In this document: piece by piece, positions 1 to 9,496 of the stretch
Numbering within the stretch: position 1 is the first letter of the stretch
Layout of the letters: each line of letters opens with the position of its first letter
NCBI RefSeq assembly: GCF_002940665.1
Contig: NZ_MIGY01000003.1
Coordinates: 496,001 to 560,000 of the forward strand
Direction: 5' to 3'
Length of the DNA: 64,000 bases
DNA from: Xanthomonas arboricola
GTDB taxonomy: Bacteria > Pseudomonadota > Gammaproteobacteria > Xanthomonadales > Xanthomonadaceae
Notes under the pieces: generated by a model
Databases searched by the model: none
What the model was told of the DNA's origin: nothing
The model's input: the letters and a program-made list of their open reading frames with translations, nothing else
Position numbers and translations under genes: made by a program

Positions 1-1842
1 GAACTCACCGCCGCGCAGTGGTTGTCTTCGACCTATATCAACGGCGATTCGCAGCTGCTGGCCGCCAAAGCCAACGAGCGCTCGCTGACACAACTGGACC
101 GCTGGATCGCACAATCCAAGCAGTATGCAGGCACCCCGATGTCGGCCGACAGCGCGCGTGCATTGCAACTGCTGAAATTGATGAGCGCCCTGCCCGCCCC
201 ACGCGACCCGGCCAAGCTGGCAGAGCTCACCCGGATCGCCGCCAAGATGGAAGGCGATTATGGTGCGGCCAGTTATTGCGTGGGCGATGGCGAACAACGC
301 CGCTGCCGCCAGCTTGGCGAGCTGGAACACGTGCTGGCCAGTAGCCGTGATTACGCCGAACAATTCGATGCCTGGCAGGGCTGGCATGGCACCGCAATCC
401 CGATGCGCAAGGACTACCAGCGGTTTGTCGAGCTCGCCAACGAGGGCGCGCGCGGGTTGGGCTTTGCCGATGTCGGCGTGCTGTGGCGCAGTGGTTACGA
501 CATGCCGCCAGCGCAACTGGCCAGCGAAACCGACCGTCTCTGGGAGCAGGTCAAGCCGCTGTACGCACAACTGCAGTGCTATGCGCGCGGCAAGCTCGAT
601 ACGCAATACGGCAAGGACAGGGGCGAGCTCGCCGGCGGCATGTTGCCCGCGCATCTGATGGGCAATATGTGGCAGCAGGACTGGAGCAATCTGTGGGACC
701 TGCTGCAGCCCTACCCGGGTGCGGGCGATCTGGACATCACCGCGGCGCTGGAAAAACAATACCAGGGCAACCTGAGTGCGGTGCTGGCACGCAACACCGG
801 CACAGACGGCGGCAGCGGCACACGCTTCCAGGCCGAGCGCGAAGCGCAGCTGCGTACCGCAAAACAGATGACCGAGCGTGCGCAGGATTTCTACACCTCG
901 CTCGGCATGCCCAAGCTTCCCGACACCTATTGGCAGCGTTCGCAGTTCATCAAACCGCTGGACCGCGACGTGGTCTGCCACGCCAGCGCGTGGGACATGA
1001 ACATGGGCGGCGAAGCGACGCAGAACATCGGTGCGGACGTGCGCACCAAGATGTGCATCAAGCCGACCGAAGAGGATTTCACCACCATCTATCACGAGCT
1101 TGGGCACATCTATTACGACCTGGCCTACAACCCGCTGCCGCCCCTGTTTCAGAACGGTGCCAACGATGGCTTCCACGAAGCGATCGGCGACACCATCGTG
1201 CTGGCGATGACGCCCAAGTATCTGCAGTCGATCGGCATGGTGGGCGAACAACAAACCAGCCGCGAGGCGCTGATCAATTCGCAGATGCGCATGGCGCTGA
1301 GCAAGGTCGCCTTCCTTCCGTTCGGCCTGATGATCGACCGCTGGCGCTGGGGCGTGTTCGACGGGTCGATCCCCCCCGAGCATTACAACCAGGCCTGGTG
1401 GGAACTGAAGGCCAGGTACCAGGGCGTGGCACCGGCGAGCCCACGTGGCGAAGAGTTCTTCGATGCCGGCGCCAAGTACCATGTGCCCGGCAATACACCG
1501 TACACCCGGTATTTTCTTGCGCACATCCTGCAGTTCCAGTTCTACAAGGGCCTGTGCGAAGCCGCCGGCCATCAGGGCCCCTTGTACGAGTGCAGTTTCT
1601 ACGGCAACAAGGACGCCGGGCAGAAGTTCTGGTCGATGCTGCAACGTGGTTCCAGCCAACCCTGGCAGACCACGCTGAAGGAACTCACCGGCAACGACCG
1701 CCTGGATGCCGGCCCGATGCTGGACTACTTCGCACCGATGAGCGAGTGGCTGAAGCAACAGAACCAGGGGAAATTGTGCGGCTGGCAGGCAAGCGCACCC
1801 GCGGCCACCAGCACTACGCCTGTGCCTGCCGCAACGCACTGA
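1..1842 (+). CDS. M2-family peptidyl-dipeptidase (ACE-like), 5' end outside window
   Basis: The frame is open from base 1, so the start and probable signal peptide lie upstream; at least 613 codons are present. It is a zinc metallopeptidase of the M2 angiotensin-converting-enzyme family, which removes C-terminal dipeptides from peptides in the periplasm. The zinc motif HELGH is encoded at about 1093-1107, followed some 25 residues later by the third-ligand motif EAIGD in a GFHEAIGDT context, both diagnostic of M2. The C-terminus is short, polar and Ala/Thr/Pro-rich. A 9-bp hairpin follows the stop. The next rightward gene has its own leader, so this gene looks monocistronic at its 3' end. The family call is secure; the physiological substrate is unknown. 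Confidence 0.93.
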   Translation, partial: ELTAAQWLSSTYINGDSQLLAAKANERSLTQLDRWIAQSKQYAGTPMSADSARALQLLKLMSALPAPRDPAKLAELTRIAAKMEGDYGAASYCVGDGEQRRCRQLGELEHVLASSRDYAEQFDAWQGWHGTAIPMRKDYQRFVELANEGARGLGFADVGVLWRSGYDMPPAQLASETDRLWEQVKPLYAQLQCYARGKLDTQYGKDRGELAGGMLPAHLMGNMWQQDWSNLWDLLQPYPGAGDLDITAALEKQYQGNLSAVLARNTGTDGGSGTRFQAEREAQLRTAKQMTERAQDFYTSLGMPKLPDTYWQRSQFIKPLDRDVVCHASAWDMNMGGEATQNIGADVRTKMCIKPTEEDFTTIYHELGHIYYDLAYNPLPPLFQNGANDGFHEAIGDTIVLAMTPKYLQSIGMVGEQQTSREALINSQMRMALSKVAFLPFGLMIDRWRWGVFDGSIPPEHYNQAWWELKARYQGVAPASPRGEEFFDAGAKYHVPGNTPYTRYFLAHILQFQFYKGLCEAAGHQGPLYECSFYGNKDAGQKFWSMLQRGSSQPWQTTLKELTGNDRLDAGPMLDYFAPMSEWLKQQNQGKLCGWQASAPAATSTTPVPAATH

Positions 1843-1863
1843 CGCACGCGCTTCTAGCGGCAT

Positions 1864-1889
1864 GCGGCGGCCGTCACCCTGGCCGCCGC
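1864..1889 (+). terminator. GC-rich hairpin after the M2 peptidase
   Basis: Perfect 9-bp stem GCGGCGGCC / GGCCGCCGC around an 8-base loop, 22 bases after the stop codon. It is followed by an AT-rich stretch but no clean T run, so it is a probable rather than classical intrinsic terminator. Confidence 0.5.
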
Positions 1890-1972
1890 ATAACGTTGAT
1901 TTGATAAACGCATAAAACGCCGGCGATATACTGCGCGCCCGCTGCACCGGCGCAGCATGCAGGACGCATCCA

Positions 1973-3907
1973 ATGAACAACGCCTCCACCGGCCCGGACC
2001 CGCGCGACGTAGACCGCGACAAGCAGTTCATCGACGACGCAAACGACCGCGCATTCGACCCGATCTACAGCAGCAAGCGCAGCGACTACGCGCTGGAAGT
2101 GGGTGGCAGCAACATCGAGCTCAGCCCCGAAGATCAGACGGTCAAGTATTCCCATACCAGCCAGCACAGCAGCGGCAGTCCGACGCAGCCGCTGGGCGAG
2201 AACAGCCTGCGCAGCAGCCGCTCGCTCGGCCTGGGCAAGCTCAGCGACGCCGAGGCGAAGACCACCACCTTCAACCTCGAGGCCGATGCCAACACCGGCC
2301 AGCAGCAACGCCTGCAGACCAGGCTCGGCGACAGCAAGCTGAGCATCGAGGCCAGCACCAGTGCCGGGCAGCGCATGCGGTACGCCCTGACGCTGCCCGG
2401 TGCCGACCAGCCTGCAGAGGCGGCCACCCGCGTCAATCCGCTGCAGCCGGAAAGCCTGCCGATCGGCGCGCGCGCAGTGATGGACGCCCAGACCTACACC
2501 CAGCGCGACGCCTCGGCGAGTCTGCAACACCTCACCATGCAAAGCGAAATTACCGAAGCGAGCGGCCGCAGCTACCTGATCGAGCGGGTGGACGAGCGCC
2601 ACGTGCGTGTGGTGACCGGGCCCAACGCAGCCATCGAGGCGGTGAACGCCGTTGGCCTGAAGGCGGGACCGGCGCAGGCCCTGCTCGGGCGCGCCGACGC
2701 CCTGGGCCAGTCGCGTGTGGAGAGCGCGCAGTTCGACCTGGCCGATCCGCGTGCGCGCGCAGCCATGGGCGCGTTCATGCGCGAGGGCAAGATGGCACCG
2801 GGCGTGCCCGGCGTCGATGAACTGCAGACGCTGGAGCGGGTCGACTTCAGCTCGCAGCAGCGTCTGCAGCTGGAATTGGGCCCGCTCAGCGCCGATGTGG
2901 CCGGCAACCGCAACCAGGGCAGCCAGGTGCGCATCAGCACACCGGGCCAGGACGGCTACACCTTGGTGCAGCAGCTGCAATACGGCGGCAACGTGCCGCT
3001 GACGATCGTGCGCCAGTACGACGGCAACGACACCGAGCGCGTGCAGGAACGCAGCTACCGCTTCGAGATCGATGGCGATGTCGCCGCGCCGGGGTTGCTG
3101 CAACGCCTGGGCGGGCGCAACGAGGCCAGCGAGGAAAAGGCGATTGCACAGAATCTCAACAGCGCACTGAGCGGCGACATGGCGGGCACCGGTGCGATTG
3201 CGCCAGGGCAGAAGACCACGCTGGCCTTCAGCGAGGAGCAGATGCAGGCGCTGATGCAGCAGACCCAGACTAGCGTCGAAGCCGGCAGGATCGGCGGCAG
3301 CGCGCTGACGGCGCTGGTCGGCGACCGCAACGCCGCGCCGCAGTCACCCGAACGCTTCGCGCTCGCGATGGCCCGCAATGTGGGCGGCGCACCGTATGCA
3401 TTCGTCGAGCGGCTGCAGCGCATCGCCGACGGCGCCGATGGAACATACGACGGCCGGTTGCAGCGCATCGATGCCGAGGTACTTCCGCGCCAGGCGGGTA
3501 CGGCAAGCGCGGCTTCGGACCTGCGCAATCCGGCCAGTCCGGACCATGCGCTGCTGAGCCAATGCACCGCAGCCGTGGAACAACTGGAAGCCGCGCGCGG
3601 CCGCGTACCCGATGCGGACAGCGAGCGCCTGGCAGCCGGCGCGCTGGTGGCCGCACGCGAGCACGGGCTGCAGCGTGTCGATCACGTGGTTCTGGGGCGC
3701 GACCCGGCACAGGGCTTCGTGGTCCAGGGAGCGCTGGATTCGCCGGCGCACCTGCGCGGACCCTTCGATGCGCAGGCCGCGCAGCAGACGCCGGTGGACG
3801 ACAGCCTGCAGCGCGCGCAGGCTGTGGGCGCCGAGCAGGATCGCAACGCCGCCGCGCAGGAACAGGCGCAGCAGCAGGACGTCCAGCGACAGGCGCCGGC
3901 GCGCTGA
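1973..3907 (+). CDS. XVIPCD-containing candidate type IV secretion effector (X-Tfe)
   Basis: 644 residues, no signal peptide or membrane segment, very Gln-rich. The C-terminal ~125 residues (from about 519) match the Xanthomonas VirD4-interacting conserved domain: an NPASPDHALL start, a GLQRVDHV block near residue 565, a GFVVQG block near 583, then a glutamine-rich tail. In Xanthomonas this domain recruits antibacterial toxins to the VirD4 coupling protein of the bacteria-killing T4SS. The N-terminal ~515 residues match no toxin fold I recognise; they are rich in Q/S/D with beta-like stretches. Two segments, near residues 110-145 and 293-328, resemble each other (QQRLQ..LG...LS). No T4SS gene and no lipoprotein immunity gene lies next to it. 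The XVIPCD call is strong; toxicity is inferred. Confidence 0.8.
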   Translation: MNNASTGPDPRDVDRDKQFIDDANDRAFDPIYSSKRSDYALEVGGSNIELSPEDQTVKYSHTSQHSSGSPTQPLGENSLRSSRSLGLGKLSDAEAKTTTFNLEADANTGQQQRLQTRLGDSKLSIEASTSAGQRMRYALTLPGADQPAEAATRVNPLQPESLPIGARAVMDAQTYTQRDASASLQHLTMQSEITEASGRSYLIERVDERHVRVVTGPNAAIEAVNAVGLKAGPAQALLGRADALGQSRVESAQFDLADPRARAAMGAFMREGKMAPGVPGVDELQTLERVDFSSQQRLQLELGPLSADVAGNRNQGSQVRISTPGQDGYTLVQQLQYGGNVPLTIVRQYDGNDTERVQERSYRFEIDGDVAAPGLLQRLGGRNEASEEKAIAQNLNSALSGDMAGTGAIAPGQKTTLAFSEEQMQALMQQTQTSVEAGRIGGSALTALVGDRNAAPQSPERFALAMARNVGGAPYAFVERLQRIADGADGTYDGRLQRIDAEVLPRQAGTASAASDLRNPASPDHALLSQCTAAVEQLEAARGRVPDADSERLAAGALVAAREHGLQRVDHVVLGRDPAQGFVVQGALDSPAHLRGPFDAQAAQQTPVDDSLQRAQAVGAEQDRNAAAQEQAQQQDVQRQAPAR

Positions 3908-3912
3908 TCCAG

Positions 3913-3934
3913 CGCAGCATTGGCCAATGCTGCG
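3913..3934. terminator. 22-bp perfect palindrome between convergent genes
   Basis: CGCAGCATTGG followed directly by its reverse complement, starting 5 bases after the effector stop. Two more hairpins follow: GCCCAT/ATGGGC near 3968-3988 and GTGTC...GACAC near 3989-4014. The effector and the leftward gene at 4031 converge here, so a bidirectional terminator is the simplest reading. Confidence 0.5.
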
Positions 3935-4030
3935 ATGAGCGCTAGCGCACTTCGGTCTCCAACACCGCCCATCGACGTTGAATGGGCAGTGTCCGAAGCC
4001 GGCTTCGCCGACACCGCTGCGTGCATGGCC

Positions 4031-4432
4031 TCAGTTGGTACGCGCGGGCACCAGCTTCTGCGCGAACTCGATCCGGAACGCCTCGAAATCCCTGCCGTCG
4101 GCGGCCGCCTCGGCATGCGCCGCGTCCTTGAGTGCGTCCGAATAGGTCAGCCGTACCGGCGTGCCCTGGCGTTCGTGCAGCTCGGCCGCGCGCATGATCA
4201 GGGCCAGCACCTGGGCGGCACTGGTGCTCTCGCCGGCGATGCGGCCGTCCATGCCCAGCACCCATTCGCCGTCGCGGCGGACGATGCCGGCCAGCAGCGT
4301 GCGCTGCTGGTCGCGCAGTTCGGCATGCGGCTCGATCGGCGAGACCGGCGCGGGATTGGCGGCGGCCTGGTTGCGCTGGCGCTCGGCGGCGCGCTTGCGG
4401 GCATCGCGGCGCAGCTTGGAATCGGTGGACAT
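4031..4432 (-). CDS. Small uncharacterised protein downstream of the MFS exporter
   Basis: 133 residues, cytoplasmic. The first ~25 residues are strongly basic (an RRDARKRAAERQR-type stretch), then a Pro-rich linker and a mixed alpha/beta region with a DGEWVLGMDGRIAGES segment near residues 53-68. I do not recognise the family. The ATG has a good ribosome site, AGGAG about 6 bases upstream. It starts 16 bases after the stop of the Bcr/CflA exporter on the same strand, so the two are probably co-transcribed. It converges with the XVIPCD gene; a relationship to that effector is not indicated by strand or spacing. Confidence 0.7.
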   Translation of the reverse strand: MSTDSKLRRDARKRAAERQRNQAAANPAPVSPIEPHAELRDQQRTLLAGIVRRDGEWVLGMDGRIAGESTSAAQVLALIMRAAELHERQGTPVRLTYSDALKDAAHAEAAADGRDFEAFRIEFAQKLVPARTN

Positions 4433-4448
4433 GCAGGCTCCTGTGAGG

Positions 4449-5702
4449 TCAGAGATGGTCGGCCGGCTCCAGAGGCACTGCCTCTTCGGCCTGGCGGCGA
4501 CGTAAGCGGCGGCCGCTGCGGCGTTCCCAACGCCAGAATAGCCAGCCCAGCAGGAAAAAACCGGTCATGCCGATCGCCAGATGGCGCGGGTGTTCACTCA
4601 GCAGCGGCGACAGCACCCCGGCCACCAGCGTATTGGTCATCAGCTGGGTGAAGGCCTGCAGCGAGGAGGCCAGGCCGCGCTGATGCGGATACATGTCCAG
4701 TACGGCCAGCGCCAGGATCGGGAAGATCAGCGCCATGCCCACGCCGGCCAGGAAGATCGGCAGCACCGCCCAGGGCAGGGCGATCTGCGCCGCCGTCATG
4801 GTGTAGCCCAGGTTCGCCAGCGCCGCCACGCCGCAGCAGATGAAGCCGATGCGGATCTGCCGCACCGGCTCCATGCTGCCGGCCATGCGCCCGGACAGGA
4901 ACGAGCCCAGCGTCATGCCGCCGATGGTGGGAATGAACAGCCAGGCGAAGTCGCCCTCGCCCAGGTGCAGGTGGCGCATGATCAGCACCGGCGCCGAGGC
5001 GATGTACAGGAAGATGCCGGCGAAGTTGAACGCACCGGCCGCGGCCAGCCGCTGGAAACGCGGGTTGAAGCCGATCCGCACGTAGTCGTGCATCAGGCGG
5101 CGCAGCTGCAGCGGCGTGCGCGCCTCCGGCGGATGGGTCTCCGGCAGCCAGGTCAGCGTAGCGATCAGCAACACCAGCCCGAATGCCACCAGAAACCAGA
5201 AGATCAGCGGCCAGCCGGCACCGCTGAGCAGGATCCAGCCGCCGATGATCGGCGCGATCGCCGGGGCGATGCCGAAGATCATCGACACCTGGCTCATCAG
5301 CCGTTGCGCGTCCGCGCCGTGGAACAGGTCGCGGATCACCGCCCGCCCGACGATCATGCCCACCCCGGCCGACAGGCCCTGCAATGCGCGGAACGCCAGC
5401 AAGGTGGACAGATCCTGCGACAGCGCGCAGCCCACCGAGCCGACGATGAACAGCACCAGCCCGCCCAGGATCACCCGCTTGCGGCCCCAGGCATCGGACA
5501 ACGGGCCGTGCGCGATGCTCATCAGCCCGTAGGCGAGCAGATAGACGCTGATGGTCTGCTGGATCGCCACCTCGTCCACCGCCAGGCTGCGGCTGAGCCG
5601 CGAGAACGCCGGGAAGATGGTGTCGATGGAAAACGGGCCGAACATCGCCAACCCGGCGAGCAGCAGCGCCATGCGACGGGTGGAAGGCGTGGTGGGGGGC
5701 AT
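4449..5702 (-). CDS. Bcr/CflA-type MFS drug exporter
   Basis: About 417 residues from the ATG at 5702. The reading frame is open further upstream, with another ATG at 5726, but the hydrophobic core begins just after the 5702 start. It is a 12-helix major facilitator of the drug:H+ antiporter family. The loop 2-3 motif GPLSDAWGRKRVILGG is clear, and FGPFSIDTIFPAF in helix 1 is typical of Bcr/CflA proteins. Expected role: proton-driven efflux of small toxic compounds (bicyclomycin, chloramphenicol, sulphonamides in relatives) across the inner membrane. The basic Arg-rich C-terminus fits a cytoplasmic tail. It leads a likely two-gene unit with the small protein at 4031. The start is uncertain because neither candidate has a strong Shine-Dalgarno. 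Confidence 0.88.
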   Translation of the reverse strand: MPPTTPSTRRMALLLAGLAMFGPFSIDTIFPAFSRLSRSLAVDEVAIQQTISVYLLAYGLMSIAHGPLSDAWGRKRVILGGLVLFIVGSVGCALSQDLSTLLAFRALQGLSAGVGMIVGRAVIRDLFHGADAQRLMSQVSMIFGIAPAIAPIIGGWILLSGAGWPLIFWFLVAFGLVLLIATLTWLPETHPPEARTPLQLRRLMHDYVRIGFNPRFQRLAAAGAFNFAGIFLYIASAPVLIMRHLHLGEGDFAWLFIPTIGGMTLGSFLSGRMAGSMEPVRQIRIGFICCGVAALANLGYTMTAAQIALPWAVLPIFLAGVGMALIFPILALAVLDMYPHQRGLASSLQAFTQLMTNTLVAGVLSPLLSEHPRHLAIGMTGFFLLGWLFWRWERRSGRRLRRRQAEEAVPLEPADHL

Positions 5703-5885
5703 GCAGGGATCCGAAACGTGGTGCATCGGGGTGACGCACGCCGACGCTGGCCTGGGGGCAGCGTCGGGATGAGCACAGGGGCGTCGATGATAGGCGCTCG
5801 CCGTTGCAAGGTTAAGCAACCCCGGTGACTGCGCCCGCCTGCCACCGCTCCTGGGGCCCCCCGCAGGCTATAATCGGCCGGCAAC

Positions 5886-6068
5886 ATGGTGGGAGAAGCG
5901 GCACTGCCGCTGCCGAAGGCGCAACAGCCCGTAATCGCTCAGGCCCGATACCATCCGCAGTACAACTCTGGAGAGACCGGCCGATGCCGGCGCCGAAGGG
6001 GCACGGAACGCAGGCAGGCCCCAGCGCCATGCCGCGTTCTTAAACTCTCAGGCAAAAGGACAGAGGGG
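5886..6068 (+). ncRNA. Tandem glycine riboswitch upstream of gcvP
   Basis: Two glycine aptamers in series. Aptamer 1 (about 5886-5954) has ATGGT/ACCAT as its P1 stem and the conserved GGGAGAAGCGGC, GCCGAAGGCGCAACA and CTCAGGC blocks. A linker of about 11 bases leads to aptamer 2 (about 5966-6065), with CTCTG/CAGAG as P1, CTGGAGAGACCGGC, GCCGAAGGGGCACGG and the hallmark CTCTCAGGCAAAAGGACAGAGG. Tandem glycine aptamers typically switch on glycine cleavage genes when glycine is abundant, which fits the glycine decarboxylase gene 100 bases downstream. The expression platform contains a small hairpin (6080-6094) that overlaps a very strong Shine-Dalgarno. Confidence 0.96.
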
Positions 6069-6092
6069 CGCGAGGAAGACTGTCGCTGCGAC

Positions 6093-6102
6093 AGGAGGTG
6101 AT
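6093..6102 (+). promoter_or_regulatory. Very strong Shine-Dalgarno in the riboswitch expression platform
   Basis: AGGAGGTGAT matches the full 10-base anti-Shine-Dalgarno of 16S rRNA, yet it sits about 70 bases upstream of the gcvP ATG. Its first two bases lie in the 6-bp hairpin CTGTCG/CGACAG (6080-6094). It directly precedes GTG and ATG codons (6098, 6101) of a 68-codon frame that overlaps the start of gcvP out of frame. Confidence 0.6.
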
Positions 6103-6171
6103 GCGCTGCGCGCGTCACGCCGGTCCGGCGGCGGTCGACCATTCGTCTGCCCTCTGCCCCGGATGCCCGCC

Positions 6172-9105
6172 ATGTCCCAGACCACGTCCTGCTTGCGCGA
6201 CCTCGAACATCACAGCGCGTTCGTCGAACGCCATATCGGCCCCAATGACGCAGAAATCGCACAGATGCTGGAGGTGGTCGGCCACGCCTCGCTGGATGCG
6301 ATGACCGATGCGATCGTGCCCGGCAACATCAAGTCGCCAGCGGCGCTGGCGCTGCCGGAGGCGATCACCGAAGAAGAGGCGCTAGCCAAGATCCGCGCCA
6401 TCGCCAGCAGGAACCAGGTGCAGCGCAGCTTCATCGGCCAGGGCTATTACGGGACCCATACGCCGAAGGTGATCCTGCGCAATATCCTGGAAAACCCGGC
6501 CTGGTACACCGCCTACACCCCCTACCAGGCCGAGATTTCGCAGGGCCGCATGGAAGCGCTGATCAACTTCCAGACCCTGTGCGCCGACCTCACCGGCATG
6601 CAGATCGCCAATGCCTCGCTGCTGGATGAGGCCACTGCCGCGGCCGAAGCGATGACGCTGGCCAAGCGCTCGGCCAAGTCGAAGTCGGACACCTTCTTCG
6701 TGCACGACGCGGTGCACCCGCAGACACTGGAACTGCTGCGCACCCGCGCCGAGCCGCTGGGCATCGTGCTGCGCGTCGGCACGCCGGAAGAAGCCTTGCA
6801 GGCCGAGTGCTTCGGCGTGTTGCTGCAGTACCCGGACAGCTTCGGGCACATCGGCGATCACGCTGCGCTGGCCGATGCCGTGCACGCGCGCGGCGGCCTG
6901 GTCGCGGTGGCCACCGACCTGCTGGCACTGACCCTGATCGCCGCGCCCGGCGAATGGGGCGCCGATATCGTGGTCGGCAACTCGCAGCGCTTTGGCGTGC
7001 CGTTCGGCTTCGGTGGCCCGCATGCGGCCTTCATGGCCTGCCGCGATGCCTACAAGCGCTCGATGCCGGGCCGGTTGATCGGCGTGTCGATCGATGCCGC
7101 CGGCAACCCGGCGTACCGCCTCACCTTGCAGACGCGCGAACAACACATCCGCCGCGAGAAGGCCACCTCCAACATCTGCACCGCGCAGGTGCTACTGGCG
7201 GTGATGGCCTCGATGTACGCGGTCTACCACGGCCCCGAGGGCCTGACCCGCATCGCACGCCGCACGCATCGCCTTGCTGCGATCCTGGCCGCCGCCCTGC
7301 GCGGTGCCGGCGTCACTGTGGGCGAGCATTTCTTCGACACCCTGCATGTCAAGGCGATCGATGCCGACGCCATCCACGCCAAGGCCCGCGCGGCCGGCAT
7401 CAACCTGCGCGCGATCGACAGCGAAGCGGTCGGCATCAGCCTGGATGAAACCAGCACGCGTGCCGATGTGGTTGCACTGGCCGCGCTGTTCGGTGCGCAG
7501 GCAGACGTGGACGCGCTCGATGCGGCCACCGCCGACGCGTTGCCGCACGGCCTGCTGCGCAGCAGCGCGTTCCTGACCCACCCGGTATTCAATACCCACC
7601 ACAGCGAGCACGAACTGCTGCGCTACATGCGCTCGCTGGCCGACAAGGACCTGGCGATGGATCGCACCATGATCCCGCTGGGCAGCTGCACGATGAAGCT
7701 CAACGCCACCGCTGAAATGATCCCGGTGACCTGGCCCGAGTTCGGCGCGATCCACCCGCTGGCCCCGGCCGAGCAGTCGGCCGGTTACGCGCAGCTGATC
7801 GAGGAGCTGGAAGCGATGCTGGTCGAATGCACCGGCTACGATGCGGTGAGCCTGCAGCCCAACTCCGGCGCGCAGGGCGAGTACGCCGGCCTGCTGGCGA
7901 TCCGCGCCTATCACCGCGCGCGCGGTGAAGCGCATCGCGACATCTGCCTGATTCCCGAATCCGCCCACGGCACCAACCCGGCCTCGGCGCAGATGTGCGG
8001 CATGACCGTGGTCGTGACCAAATGCGATGCCAACGGCAATGTCGATGTCGACGACATCCGCGCCAAGGCGGAAAAGTACTCCGAGCGTCTGGCCGCGTTG
8101 ATGATCACCTACCCGTCCACCCACGGCGTGTTCGAAGAGGACGTGGTGGCGATCTGCGAAGCCGTGCACGCGCATGGCGGCCAGGTCTACACCGACGGCG
8201 CCAACATGAATGCCCTGGTCGGCGTGGCCAAGCCCGGCAAGTGGGGCTCGGACGTGTCGCACCTGAACCTGCACAAGACCTTCTGCATTCCGCATGGCGG
8301 CGGCGGCCCGGGTGTGGGCCCGTGTGCGGTGAAGTCGCATCTGGCGCCATACCTGCCTCGTGCCGGCATCCATGCCGGCGAAGGTCAAACTGCCGCCATC
8401 CATGGCGGCGGACTCAACTCCGAAAGCGGGAGTGGACACTCCTCGCGCATCGGCGGCATGGTCAGCGCGGCGGCCTACGGCTCGGCCTCGATCCTGCCGA
8501 TCAGCTGGATGTACGTGACCATGATGGGCAGTGGCGGTCTGCGCAAGGCGACCCAGGTGGCCCTGCTCAATGCCAACTACATCGCCAAGCGCCTCAGCTC
8601 TCATTACAAGACGCTGTACACCGGCCGTAACGGCCTGGTGGCGCACGAGTGCATCCTCGACGTCCGCCCGCTGGAAAAGGCCAGCGGCATCGGCGCCGAA
8701 GACATCGCCAAGCGCCTGATCGACTTCGGCTTCCATGCGCCGACGCTGAGCTTCCCGGTCGCCGGCACCTTGATGGTGGAGCCGACCGAAAGCGAATCGC
8801 AGCACGAACTGGACCGCTTCATCGACGCGATGATCCAGATCCGCGAAGAGATCCGCGCCATCGAAGACGGCCGCCTGGACCGCGACGACAACCCGCTCAA
8901 GCACGCCCCGCATACCGCCACCCAGGTGTCGGCCAGCGAGTGGACCCACGCCTACCCGCGCGAACTGGCCGCCTTCCCGCTGCCGGGCCTCAAGCAGCAG
9001 AAGTACTGGCCGCCGGTGGCGCGCGTGGACAACGTCTACGGCGACAAGAACGTGATGTGCGCCTGCATCCCGGTAGACGCGTACAAGGACGACGTGGAGG
9101 CGTAA
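6172..9105 (+). CDS. gcvP: Glycine dehydrogenase (decarboxylating), P-protein
   Basis: 977 residues from the ATG at 6172; an in-frame ATG at 6163 adds MPA and is less likely. This is the single-chain (fused alpha-beta) P-protein of the glycine cleavage system. It decarboxylates glycine with PLP and passes the aminomethyl group to lipoyl-GcvH. The N-terminal half begins with FVERHIGP. The C-terminal half carries the PLP lysine in [16 protein letters not shown] (Lys about 702) and the glycine-rich loop after it. Length fits E. coli GcvP (957). gcvT and gcvH are not in the window, so here the riboswitch controls gcvP alone. A strong terminator follows 25 bases after the stop. Confidence 0.98.
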   Translation: MSQTTSCLRDLEHHSAFVERHIGPNDAEIAQMLEVVGHASLDAMTDAIVPGNIKSPAALALPEAITEEEALAKIRAIASRNQVQRSFIGQGYYGTHTPKVILRNILENPAWYTAYTPYQAEISQGRMEALINFQTLCADLTGMQIANASLLDEATAAAEAMTLAKRSAKSKSDTFFVHDAVHPQTLELLRTRAEPLGIVLRVGTPEEALQAECFGVLLQYPDSFGHIGDHAALADAVHARGGLVAVATDLLALTLIAAPGEWGADIVVGNSQRFGVPFGFGGPHAAFMACRDAYKRSMPGRLIGVSIDAAGNPAYRLTLQTREQHIRREKATSNICTAQVLLAVMASMYAVYHGPEGLTRIARRTHRLAAILAAALRGAGVTVGEHFFDTLHVKAIDADAIHAKARAAGINLRAIDSEAVGISLDETSTRADVVALAALFGAQADVDALDAATADALPHGLLRSSAFLTHPVFNTHHSEHELLRYMRSLADKDLAMDRTMIPLGSCTMKLNATAEMIPVTWPEFGAIHPLAPAEQSAGYAQLIEELEAMLVECTGYDAVSLQPNSGAQGEYAGLLAIRAYHRARGEAHRDICLIPESAHGTNPASAQMCGMTVVVTKCDANGNVDVDDIRAKAEKYSERLAALMITYPSTHGVFEEDVVAICEAVHAHGGQVYTDGANMNALVGVAKPGKWGSDVSHLNLHKTFCIPHGGGGPGVGPCAVKSHLAPYLPRAGIHAGEGQTAAIHGGGLNSESGSGHSSRIGGMVSAAAYGSASILPISWMYVTMMGSGGLRKATQVALLNANYIAKRLSSHYKTLYTGRNGLVAHECILDVRPLEKASGIGAEDIAKRLIDFGFHAPTLSFPVAGTLMVEPTESESQHELDRFIDAMIQIREEIRAIEDGRLDRDDNPLKHAPHTATQVSASEWTHAYPRELAAFPLPGLKQQKYWPPVARVDNVYGDKNVMCACIPVDAYKDDVEA

Positions 9106-9130
9106 GCGCCACCACCAGGTAAAAAAGCGA

Positions 9131-9160
9131 AACCCAGCCGGTCACACGGCTGGGTTTTTT
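9131..9160 (+). terminator. Intrinsic terminator of gcvP
   Basis: Perfect 10-bp stem AACCCAGCCG / CGGCTGGGTT with a 6-base loop (GTCACA), ending in six Ts. A textbook rho-independent terminator. Confidence 0.95.
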
Positions 9161-9496
9161 GTTGCCGTGCCGGGAGGGGCCGGCGCTTCTGCCAACATAG
9201 GTTTTGCGTTTGTCACAGCCGGGGCGATGGGCGGCGCTTCATGGGCAGCGGTGAAAGATTGGCCTCCGGCGCGTGCTGCGCTCATCGCAGCATCGCACTC
9301 GACCAGGCGACAGCCATGCCATCTGCGCCTCGCCGGCGGATGCATCGACAGTTCCGGCAGGACAACTGCGCCGGAAGCTGCACATGCGCCGCAGGCAGCG
9401 ATACCCGCTCACTCCCCAGCGATGCGTGTACCCGGCCATCGCATGCGGGTGCCTGCCAACCACACGTTTTCCTGCCCTACACGTGCGAAAGAGATG
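9161..9496. other. 336-base intergenic region, no gene seen
   Basis: The frame of the downstream esterase stays open through this stretch, but its translation has no protein-like character, and the esterase's lipoprotein signal starts only near 9497-9533. It presumably holds the esterase promoter; I see no clear -35/-10 pair. Confidence 0.5.
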
